NCBI GenBank assembly: GCA_030430565.1
Contig: JAUIKS010000018.1
Location: forward strand, 1-64,000
DNA: 64,000 bases
Reading direction: 5' to 3'
DNA from: Polyangia bacterium
GTDB lineage: Bacteria; Myxococcota_A; Polyangia; Nannocystales; Nannocystaceae
Of the stretch, positions 37,686-46,686 are shown one piece after another. The translations under genes and the position numbers were made by a program. The notes beneath the pieces were generated by a model. The model had not been told where the DNA came from and made no database searches. It worked only from the letters and a program-made list of their open reading frames with translations. The stretch's first letter is position 1; each line of letters starts with the position of its first letter.

Positions 37686-40403
37686 GTGACGAAGCGGCCA
37701 TCAAGGAGGGCGCAGAAGCGCGCGCGCCTGCTGCTGATGCTCGGCGGGAGCGCGGCGGTCGCGGGCCTCGCCTGGTTCGCGCTGCGGCGCGCGCCGGATC
37801 CGGAGCCACGGGCTCGCGCGCCCGCGGGATCCGGCAGCGGCGCGCCGGCAGTCACGGCGCCGGGGCCAGCGCCGCCCCCGTCGCCGCCGAGCGAGCTGCG
37901 CTTCGTCGAGGTAGCGACCTCCTCCGGGCTCGAGTTTCGCCACGTCTCGGGTCACAGCGGCCGCTTCTGGATCCCCGAGATCATGGGGCCAGGGGTCACG
38001 GTCTTCGACGCGGAGGGAGACGGCGTCGACGAGGTCTTGTTCGTCAACGGCGAGCGCTGGGCGCAGGATGTCGCGGCCGCGAAGACGGCGGAGGCGGCGG
38101 AGGCGGCGGAGCCGGCCACCTCGCGGCTGTTTCGCCGCGTCGACGGGGGCTACACCGACGTGACCGCAGAGCGCGGGCTCGGGGTGCAGGCGCAGGCGTT
38201 CTCGGCCCTGGCCTGGGATCCCGACGGCGACGGTGATCAGGATGTCGTGTTCGCCACGCTGACGGGGACGCGGGCGTTCGTCAACGACGGCGCCGGTCGC
38301 TTTCGCGAGCAGACCGCGGCGCTCGGCCTCGGTGTCGGCGGCTGGACCTCCGTGCTCGCGCCGCTCGATGTCGACGACGACGGCGATCTCGATCTTTTTG
38401 TCGGCCGCTACGTCGAGTGGTCGCCGGCGATCGAGGCCGAGCTCGACTGCAAGCCCGACGGCGTCCGGCGTGACTACTGCTCGCCGAACCTGTTCGCGCC
38501 GACGACCCCGGCGCTGCTGCTCAACGACGGCGCCGGTCGCTTCACCGACGGCAGCGTCGCGGCGGGTCTGCCAGCCAACGCGACGAAGGCGCTAGGGGTG
38601 TTGACGGTCGATCTCGACGACGACGGGCGGCTCGACCTGATCGTCGCGAACGATCAGGTGCGCACCCAGGTGTTCATGGTCCCGGGCGACGGGACGCTCG
38701 TCGAGCAGGCGACCCGCCTCGGCCTGGTCGGGACCGAGGGCGGCGCCGCGTACGCGGGGATGGGGATCGACGGGACGTGGAGCGCGGCGCCCGAGGAGGG
38801 CTTCTGCGTCGGCATCGGCAACTTCTTCGGCGAGCCGGTCACGCTGCATTGCCGAAAAGACAGCTCGCAGCCGTTTCTCTCGCGCTCCGGCAGGCTCGGG
38901 CTGCGCGGGCCGACGCTCCCGTGGGTCACCTTCGGGCTCAAGTGGTTCGACGCGGATCTTGACGGCGATGATGATCTCGCGCTCGCCAACGGCAACGTCA
39001 GCGACGAGGAGCGCGTCGCCGGGATCCCGTTTCGCCAGCCCTTCCAGCTGTTCGAGTCGGTCGACGGACGGCTGCGTGACGCGACGGCCGAGGCGCTGGG
39101 CGAGCTCGCGGGGCGGCGGATGCTGGGGCGCGGGCTCGCGGCCTTCGACCTCGAGGGCGACGGCGACCTCGACCTGCTCGTCGGCGACAACAACGCGACG
39201 GCGCTGGTGCTCGAGAACCGCAGCCCGCGGGCGGGCGCGTCGCTGCGGCTGCGGCTCCACGGCGCGCCGCCGAACACGGGGGCGATCGGCGCGCGGATCG
39301 TCGTCGAGGCCGGGGCGCGGCGCCTGCAGAGCTGGGTTCACCTGACCTCGAGTTACTACGGGCTCTCGACGAGCACGAAGGTCTTCGGGCTCGGCGAGCA
39401 CGAGGGGACCGTCGATGTCGAGATCCGCTGGCCGAGCGGGCGCGTGCAGCGAGTCGGCGGGCTCACGGGCGACGGGCCGGTGCACGAGATCACCGAGGAC
39501 ACCACGCTCGCGCCGCAGGAGCGCGGGCCTGGGCTCGAGCTCGCGAGCTCGCCGCGCGCCCAGGCGATCGCGGCCGCGAGCGCCGGGCGTCACGCCCAGG
39601 CGGTCACGCTGCTGCGCGAGGCGATCGCGGCCGAGGGCGAGGACCCGGTGCTGCACCGCGAGCTGGCGGCGTCGCTGTGGGCCGAGGGGAAGCAGGGAGA
39701 CGCGCGCGCCGCCGCGTCCGACGCGGCCGCGCGCTGCCTCGACTCCGACTGCGTGCTGCGCCACGTGGCCAACGTGCTCGACGAGCGCGGTCTGAAGGAG
39801 CTCGCCGGCGTCGCGGTTGAGCAGGCGCTGACGCGCGTCGAGCAGCCCTCGAGCGGCCTGCTCAACTACGCCGGCGTGCTGCGCGAGCGCGCGGGGCAGC
39901 ACGCGACCGCCGAGCAGGCCTACCGGGCCGCGCTCGCGCGGCTCCCGAGCAACGTGCACGCGGCGGGCAACCTCGCCTCGCTGCAGCTCACGCGCGGCGA
40001 TGCGAAGGGCGCGTTCGCGACGATCGAGCCGCTGCTGCAGGAGCAGCCGGACAGCCCGCCGCTGCTGCGCGCCGCGGGCAGTATCTACTATACGCTGGGC
40101 CAGCTGCCCGAGGCGCGCGAGACCTTTGAGCGCCTGCTCGCGCTCGAGCCCGACGACGGGCTCGCGCGCTACAACCTCGGCTTGATCGCGCTCGATCGCG
40201 GCGATGTCGCGACGGCGCTCGAGCAGCTCGGGCGCGCCAGCGAGCTGCGCCCCGATGATTTTCGCGTCTGGGGGAACCTCGGCGCCGCGAGGGCGGCCCG
40301 CGGGGACACGGCGGGGGCGCGGGTCGCCTTTGAGCGTGTCCTCGCGCTCAAGCCCGGCGACGCGATCGCCCGACGCGCGCTCGCGCAGCTCCCCCGCGAG
40401 TAG
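37686..40403 (+). CDS. CRTAC1-type protein: FG-GAP propeller, ASPIC/UnbV domain and TPRs
   Basis: 905 residues from GTG 37686, with GAGGG upstream. A single N-terminal membrane anchor (about residues 15-32) is followed by a Pro-rich linker. FG-GAP/VCBS repeats with DxDxDGxxD calcium loops cover about residues 85-500. The ASPIC/UnbV domain follows, with GAIGARIVVEAG and SSYYGLSTSTKVFGLG, at about 515-600. TPR repeats fill about 615-900. This domain order is typical of secreted CRTAC1-like proteins. It lies in the same operon direction as the five-haem cytochrome and probably partners with it on the cell surface. Confidence 0.92.
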   Translation: MTKRPSRRAQKRARLLLMLGGSAAVAGLAWFALRRAPDPEPRARAPAGSGSGAPAVTAPGPAPPPSPPSELRFVEVATSSGLEFRHVSGHSGRFWIPEIMGPGVTVFDAEGDGVDEVLFVNGERWAQDVAAAKTAEAAEAAEPATSRLFRRVDGGYTDVTAERGLGVQAQAFSALAWDPDGDGDQDVVFATLTGTRAFVNDGAGRFREQTAALGLGVGGWTSVLAPLDVDDDGDLDLFVGRYVEWSPAIEAELDCKPDGVRRDYCSPNLFAPTTPALLLNDGAGRFTDGSVAAGLPANATKALGVLTVDLDDDGRLDLIVANDQVRTQVFMVPGDGTLVEQATRLGLVGTEGGAAYAGMGIDGTWSAAPEEGFCVGIGNFFGEPVTLHCRKDSSQPFLSRSGRLGLRGPTLPWVTFGLKWFDADLDGDDDLALANGNVSDEERVAGIPFRQPFQLFESVDGRLRDATAEALGELAGRRMLGRGLAAFDLEGDGDLDLLVGDNNATALVLENRSPRAGASLRLRLHGAPPNTGAIGARIVVEAGARRLQSWVHLTSSYYGLSTSTKVFGLGEHEGTVDVEIRWPSGRVQRVGGLTGDGPVHEITEDTTLAPQERGPGLELASSPRAQAIAAASAGRHAQAVTLLREAIAAEGEDPVLHRELAASLWAEGKQGDARAAASDAAARCLDSDCVLRHVANVLDERGLKELAGVAVEQALTRVEQPSSGLLNYAGVLRERAGQHATAEQAYRAALARLPSNVHAAGNLASLQLTRGDAKGAFATIEPLLQEQPDSPPLLRAAGSIYYTLGQLPEARETFERLLALEPDDGLARYNLGLIALDRGDVATALEQLGRASELRPDDFRVWGNLGAARAARGDTAGARVAFERVLALKPGDAIARRALAQLPRE

Positions 40404-40548
40404 CCGCGAGCGGGTGGTCGCGCGGTGACGAGCTCGCGGGGCGCCCGGTCGGACGGCGACGGGTCGCCGAGCCGGCGAGGGGCGGGGCGCGCCGCGCGAG
40501 GGCGTGTCCCTTGTTGCCCCACCCGAGCGCGGCGGCGCGAGCATAAAT

Positions 40549-40568
40549 ATGCCTAAAAAGACATGTTG
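40549..40568. promoter_or_regulatory. Palindrome with GTTG flank, site 3 of the four-site family
   Basis: ATGCCT (40549-40554), AAAA, AGACAT (40559-40564), then GTTG. There is one mismatch between the arms. Confidence 0.5.
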
Positions 40569-40782
40569 TTATCTCGCCGCCGCCGCGCTCGGCGCGGGCG
40601 CGCGGGCGGGCGACGCAAACGGTGCGGCGCGCTGTCAGTATCACGCGGGCGCGCCGAGGAAGTGACAGCGGCGGCGGCCGGTGGGGGGACACGGCCCACA
40701 GCGGCGGAGGTGTAATCCACTGCGCCGCGCGCCGTGGCGAAACGCCTCGTCGCGCGCGGTAGAGGGGAATTACGGGTCTGGT

Positions 40783-40802
40783 ATGTCTTAATAGACATGT
40801 TG
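40783..40802. promoter_or_regulatory. Palindrome with GTTG flank, site 4 of the four-site family
   Basis: ATGTCT (40783-40788), TAAT, AGACAT (40793-40798), then GTTG. The arms are perfect. It lies 158 bases upstream of the MopE-propeller start. Confidence 0.55.
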
Positions 40803-40955
40803 TCTTGATCCGCGAGAACGCCGCTGATACGGTTGCTGGGGTTCGCGGGCCTCACGCGACGCGCGGCGGTCTTGATGGGCGACATGGCTTGAAGGCAATG
40901 TTGGTGCGACGGCGCTTCGACGACTGCGATGAGTTTTTGGCAAGGGGAATACGGT

Positions 40956-43013
<2,058 letters not shown>

Positions 43014-43048
43014 TCGACTCAGACGGTCCCCAGGACGAACACGCAGAC

Positions 43049-43093
43049 GCGGGCGCTCGACCAACTCGGTCGGGGGCCCGCGCCCGCTTTCTC
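43049..43093 (+). terminator. Rho-independent terminator of the MopE-propeller gene
   Basis: GCGGGCGC (43049-43056) pairs with GCGCCCGC (43080-43087), with an inner CGACC/GGTCG stem, and is followed by TTTCTC. It starts 36 bases after the stop codon and lies between convergent genes. Confidence 0.8.
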
Positions 43094-43132
43094 AGCCTGA
43101 AGCGTGGAGCCTGCGCCCGCCGAGCGACGGGC

Positions 43133-44440
43133 TCAGGCGGCCTCGTGCTCGCTGCCGGCGCGGTCGCGGTGACGCAGGCTGAGCTTGACGGTCGGGCTGT
43201 AGCAGACGCCGGGCATCCCGAGCATCTGCGGGATCAGGCACTGGTTGCAGCTCTTGCAGGCGGCCTCGCGACTGTGGTTGGGGTCGCTCTCGTTGAGCAG
43301 CCGCCGGGCGAGGTCGGGCTCGGCGTAGAAGGGTCGACCGATCCCGATCATGTCGGCCTGACCCTCGCGGAGGATGGCGTTCGCCTCGGCGGCGGTGCGG
43401 ATCCCCCCGACCGCGAACACGGGGATCGAGACGGCCGCCTTGACGGCCGTGAACACCGCGCGATTCCACACCGGCTCGAAGGGTGTACGCCGGGTGGAGA
43501 GCCAGAGGCCGGCGGCCAGGGTGAGGTTGCGAGTGCGGCGGCCGGTGGCGCTGAGCAGGCGGTGCTTGATGCCCTTACGGCGCAGCGCGCCGCGCGGGAA
43601 GTGACCGCGGCAGATCGAGGTGTTGGGCACGACATCCGCGTGCACCGGCGTGACGGCGGCGAAGCCGACCTCGGCGGCGACCTTGGCGATCTGCACCCCG
43701 TCCTCGAGGCTGATGCCGCGGCGCTGGCGAACGGGGGTCCCCTCGACCGCGGTGTACTTGAGCAGCACCGGGTAGTCGGCCCCCGCCTCGCGCGCGATGG
43801 CCTCGCGGATCTCGCGGAGCAAGGTGGTGCGGGCGATCGCGTCGCCGCCGTAGCGATCTTTGCGACGGTTGTGGATCGGGCTCAGGAATTGGTGGAGGAG
43901 CTTGGCGTTGGAGCCCGCGAGCTGCACGCCGTCGTAGCCGGCCTCGCGGGCCCACGCGGCGACGACGCCGAAGCGTTTGACGAGCGCCTCGACCTCGTGG
44001 GTCTCCATGACGTGCACGCCGCCGCGGTGCAGGCTGCGGATCCACAGCGGCAGCGGGCTGGGGGCGAAGGGCGGGCTGCTGCGCACGGCGACATACTCGC
44101 GGTGCCAGGACTCGAGCGAGAATGAGCCGCCGTGACCGAGCTGGGTGATGATGCGTCCGCCCGCGCGGTGGACCGCGTCGGTCAGCGGCTTGAGCGCGAG
44201 CATACGCGCGCGATCGCCGATGACGGACATGCCCGGGGAGGTGCGACCCTCGGGGTTGACGATGGTGTTGCCCTGGATGACGAGCGCGAGGCCAGCCTCG
44301 ACGTTGGGCACGAAGTGCCGGGCGTAGACCGCGGCGGGGTTCGGTGCTGAGCCCGCGCCTTCGAGCACCGGCGCGCGATAGAGGCGGTTGTTCAGCGTGA
44401 GCGTGCCGAGGGTGATGGGGTCGCGTAGCGATACGGGCAT
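43133..44440 (-). CDS. Old Yellow Enzyme-family NADH:flavin oxidoreductase
   Basis: 435 residues from ATG 44440. The FMN-binding TIM barrel is visible: an early APVLEGAGS-type start, QLGHGGS, the GYDGVQLAGSNAKLLHQFLSPIHNRRKDRYGG block with the conserved substrate and FMN contacts, and VFAVGGIRTAAEA. The end carries CKSCNQCLIPQ plus a later Cys, similar to the [4Fe-4S] motif of 2,4-dienoyl-CoA reductases, but the extra FAD/NAD domain of those enzymes is missing. It probably reduces activated C=C bonds. A TetR gene lies 82 bases upstream on the same strand. Confidence 0.9.
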   Translation of the reverse strand: MPVSLRDPITLGTLTLNNRLYRAPVLEGAGSAPNPAAVYARHFVPNVEAGLALVIQGNTIVNPEGRTSPGMSVIGDRARMLALKPLTDAVHRAGGRIITQLGHGGSFSLESWHREYVAVRSSPPFAPSPLPLWIRSLHRGGVHVMETHEVEALVKRFGVVAAWAREAGYDGVQLAGSNAKLLHQFLSPIHNRRKDRYGGDAIARTTLLREIREAIAREAGADYPVLLKYTAVEGTPVRQRRGISLEDGVQIAKVAAEVGFAAVTPVHADVVPNTSICRGHFPRGALRRKGIKHRLLSATGRRTRNLTLAAGLWLSTRRTPFEPVWNRAVFTAVKAAVSIPVFAVGGIRTAAEANAILREGQADMIGIGRPFYAEPDLARRLLNESDPNHSREAACKSCNQCLIPQMLGMPGVCYSPTVKLSLRHRDRAGSEHEAA

Positions 44441-44522
44441 GCGTGCGTGGCTCCTAGGGGGTATCGAGGGCGTACGGGTGGAGTCGGCGTCGGCGATCGT
44501 GACGACGCCGCGCAGAAGCGGG

Positions 44523-45173
44523 CTATTCGCGACCGAGGCCGGCCGGGAGGAGCTGATCGAGGGTGAACTCGACGAGCGTGGAGATGTGTCGTCGCCGTCG
44601 GTCCATCGCCTCGGGCGAGAGCACGTCGTGTCCAAACAGCTCGGTCAGCACCGGCGCGTAGAGAAACGGCGCGACGATGGCTCCGAACAGCGAGGTCACG
44701 GCCTCCTCGATCGCGCTGATCTGCAGGCTCACGACCTCGCCTTGGAAGGGCTCGAGCGCCCGCAGCAGCGGCCGATGGTGCGCCTTCACGATCTGTCGCA
44801 CGGTCGGGTCGGCGTCGAGCAGCGCGCGCTGGATCAGGCGCGGCGTGTCGCGGTGCTCGGCGAGGTGGTCGAGGTAGGCCGCGATGGCCCGATGAATCCG
44901 CTCGCGCGGCGAGCCCTCGGGTCGAAACGCCGCGCGCAGGCGATCGCTCAGCTGACCCATCGTCTCGCTGAGCACGCGTCGATACAGCCCGTCCTTCGAG
45001 CCGAAGTGATAGCGGACCAGCGCCGGGTTGACGCCGGCGTCGCCGGCGATGTCACGCACGGAGGCGGCCGCGAACCCGACGCTGGCGAACGCGCTGCGAG
45101 CCGACTGGATCAGCACCTGCACCGTGCGGTCGCTGCGTTCCTCTCGTCCGTCCGTTCGCTCGCTTCCGCCCAT
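44523..45173 (-). CDS. TetR-family regulator of the Old Yellow Enzyme operon
   Basis: 216 residues. The N-terminal helix-turn-helix is typical: SVRDIAGDAGVNPALVRYHFGSKDGLYRRVL. The C-terminal ligand-binding domain fits the TetR C-terminal type with several hydrophobic helices. It is co-directional with the OYE gene, 82 bases upstream, and two palindromes lie just before its start, so it probably represses itself and the enzyme until a small electrophilic or lipid-like ligand binds. Confidence 0.9.
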   Translation of the reverse strand: MGGSERTDGREERSDRTVQVLIQSARSAFASVGFAAASVRDIAGDAGVNPALVRYHFGSKDGLYRRVLSETMGQLSDRLRAAFRPEGSPRERIHRAIAAYLDHLAEHRDTPRLIQRALLDADPTVRQIVKAHHRPLLRALEPFQGEVVSLQISAIEEAVTSLFGAIVAPFLYAPVLTELFGHDVLSPEAMDRRRRHISTLVEFTLDQLLPAGLGRE

Positions 45174-45212
45174 AGGTCGATTCGCGGCCGTTTCGCGGCC
45201 TTATTTCTGAAA

Positions 45213-45228
45213 TTATACGATCGTTTAA
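45213..45228 (-). promoter_or_regulatory. Candidate TetR operator
   Basis: TTATACGA/TCGTTTAA, a 16-bp palindrome around the central ACGATCGT with a single mismatched base pair in each half. It lies 40 bases upstream of the tetR start, a usual position for TetR autoregulation. Confidence 0.6.
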
Positions 45229-45241
45229 GTTCTCGCCAGGG

Positions 45242-45263
45242 TTTTTACACACACGTGTAAAAA
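45242..45263. promoter_or_regulatory. Perfect 9-bp AT-rich inverted repeat
   Basis: TTTTTACAC (45242-45250), ACAC, GTGTAAAAA (45255-45263). It is 13 bases beyond the TetR operator. It is either a second operator or, read on the plus strand, a weak hairpin. Confidence 0.5.
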
Positions 45264-45863
45264 ATCTTGTTGCGGGTTCGACTCCGCGTGCAGCAGCGCG
45301 AACGCGGCTCATGTCGGGCTCTCGTCGTACAGACGGCGGTCATCCGTCGCCGCGGCGTCGTGACGCCAGGCGCACGAGCGCGCTGTGAAGCCGTACACCA
45401 AGCCGCAGCGATCTCGAACGAGCGATGATGCGTGCTCAGTTATCTCGACGGCGAGCGCCCGCTCCGAGCGCGTGACTCGGTGGCCGCGCGGAGCGGCTCG
45501 CGTGCCGCGATCGGTATCGATCGCAGGGGCGAAATTGTTGGCGGGCGCGAGCGTGACGTGGTGCTCGGTGACCGGCTGCCTGTGGAAAACCTGCGCGTCG
45601 ATCGTCGCGGCGGCGGAGCTCACCGGGGGTGTGTGGCGGGTGGTGTGAGCGCGCGGGGTACAGCGCTGAAGGGTCGTCCGACGCGGCGCGTTCACGGAGC
45701 GTCGCGGGTGAAGCCGGCGATCGCCCTCGTTTCACAGAGTGTTTGTATGACGCCTCTACGCGCAAAATACTGATAGATGGGAGTTGTCGCAGCGCGGGCG
45801 CGCAAACGTTCGCGGTCGCGACCGCGGCGGTCCTGGCACGCCGCGAGTCGACGCGTCACGTGG

Positions 45864-46054
45864 TCGCGGCGCGGGGGGGCGGCGCGCGGTCAAGCGTCGG
45901 GTGTTGACGCGGACGACGATGTGATCGATCCTCGGCGAACCGCGTGCGGCCGAAGCAGCGCTTCATCCAAGCCACAACTTCTTCAAGCTCCGCGACGCGA
46001 CTTTGAACCAAGCAAAGAGCTCGATCCACGATCAACGGGAGGTCGACACCGGCT
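45864..46054 (-). pseudogene. Fragment resembling an IS66-type transposase N terminus
   Basis: One minus-strand frame reads DLPLIVDRALCLVQSRVAEL and on to EEVVAWMKRCFGR, followed by about 30 residues before the similarity is lost. The helical RVAELEEVVAWMKRCFGR pattern resembles the leucine-zipper start of IS66 TnpC proteins. It is bounded by an in-frame TGA upstream and has no start codon with a ribosome-binding site. The identity is a weak resemblance by eye; the sign of decay is stronger than the name. Confidence 0.3.
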
Positions 46055-46163
46055 CACGGGCGTGACCGGATCTAGTAGGAGCAAGACGCAGCGCGCGTGA
46101 CGTCATCTAACTCGCAACGCGACCGGTCAGGTCCGCTACAGAGGCCACGACGGGCGATACTGG

Positions 46164-46391
46164 TTAGTGAGCTCCAGTCACGCTCGCGCTCCGCGAAGAG
46201 CTCGGGAGAGACTCGAGGCGCTTCAAGAAAGCTTCGATAGCGTCGGCGTTCTCGACGGGATTTGTGATCAACACGCTCTCGAGCCAACCGATCGCGGGGT
46301 CGAGTGCGTCACGGGCGCCGGCGCGTTTTTGCGAGATTTCGTCGTTGGCACGCCTTGAATCGGGGTGTGCAATACGCGCGATCCCTTGCGA
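46164..46391 (-). pseudogene. Broken minus-strand coding fragment
   Basis: An open frame of about 75 codons between two stops, without a usable start codon, reads like real helical protein: RANDEISQKRAGARDALDPA, then IGWLESVLITNPVENADAIE and AFLKRLESLP. Codon choice is protein-like, with many C/G third positions. No family was recognised. It may be the other end of the same decayed gene as the fragment at 45864-46054, or a separate relic. Confidence 0.35.
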
Positions 46392-46686
46392 GCGCTAAGT
46401 GCGCGCGCCGAGAACAGATCGGCGCGGCACGCGAAACAGCATCCAGGAGCCGAGATAACAATCTTGACGCGGTGACTGAACAGGTGTAACTGCTGTTTTG
46501 TCGTTCAGTGTGAACGTCACTGCAGCAAGGATGCTACAGCACTTGTCAGGCTCTCCCCGCGCGCGCTCCCTCCTTTTCAACCCAGAAGCGGATCTTTGCG
46601 GTCTTGATCCAGCTTCGTTCGCCGCGGGGGGGCCTGATGTTTTAAAAAACTCGGCGGCTCGCGCCGAAGTCAGTGAAGACCTTCGA

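Larger units (their letters stand above)
40404..40955. other. 552-base regulatory gap before the MopE-propeller gene
   Basis: No coding frame is supported. The stretch holds two copies of the palindrome family (40549, 40783), 234 bases apart, and AAGGGG 8 bases before the ATG at 40956. The AT-rich palindromes stand out from their surroundings. Confidence 0.65.
45174..46686. other. Gene-poor 1.5-kb region with decayed frames
   Basis: Apart from the two palindromes, no intact gene is seen. GC content is visibly lower and short frames on both strands are interrupted. Two minus-strand fragments look like old protein-coding sequence and are listed separately. A 128-residue minus-strand frame (45309-45695) has no motif and no clear ribosome-binding site, so it is not called. 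Confidence 0.6.

Noticed and set aside
45268-45300. A stretch with GGGTTCGACTCC that resembles a tRNA T-arm
   Set aside because: The five-base stem does not pair beyond two positions and there is no acceptor, D or anticodon arm upstream, so it is not a tRNA gene.
45309-45695. A 128-codon minus-strand frame in the gene-poor region
   Set aside because: No ribosome-binding site, no motif, and composition unlike the window's genes.
46345-46360. TTGGCACG resembling a sigma-54 -24 element
   Set aside because: There is no GC pair 12 bases downstream, so the -12 element is missing.
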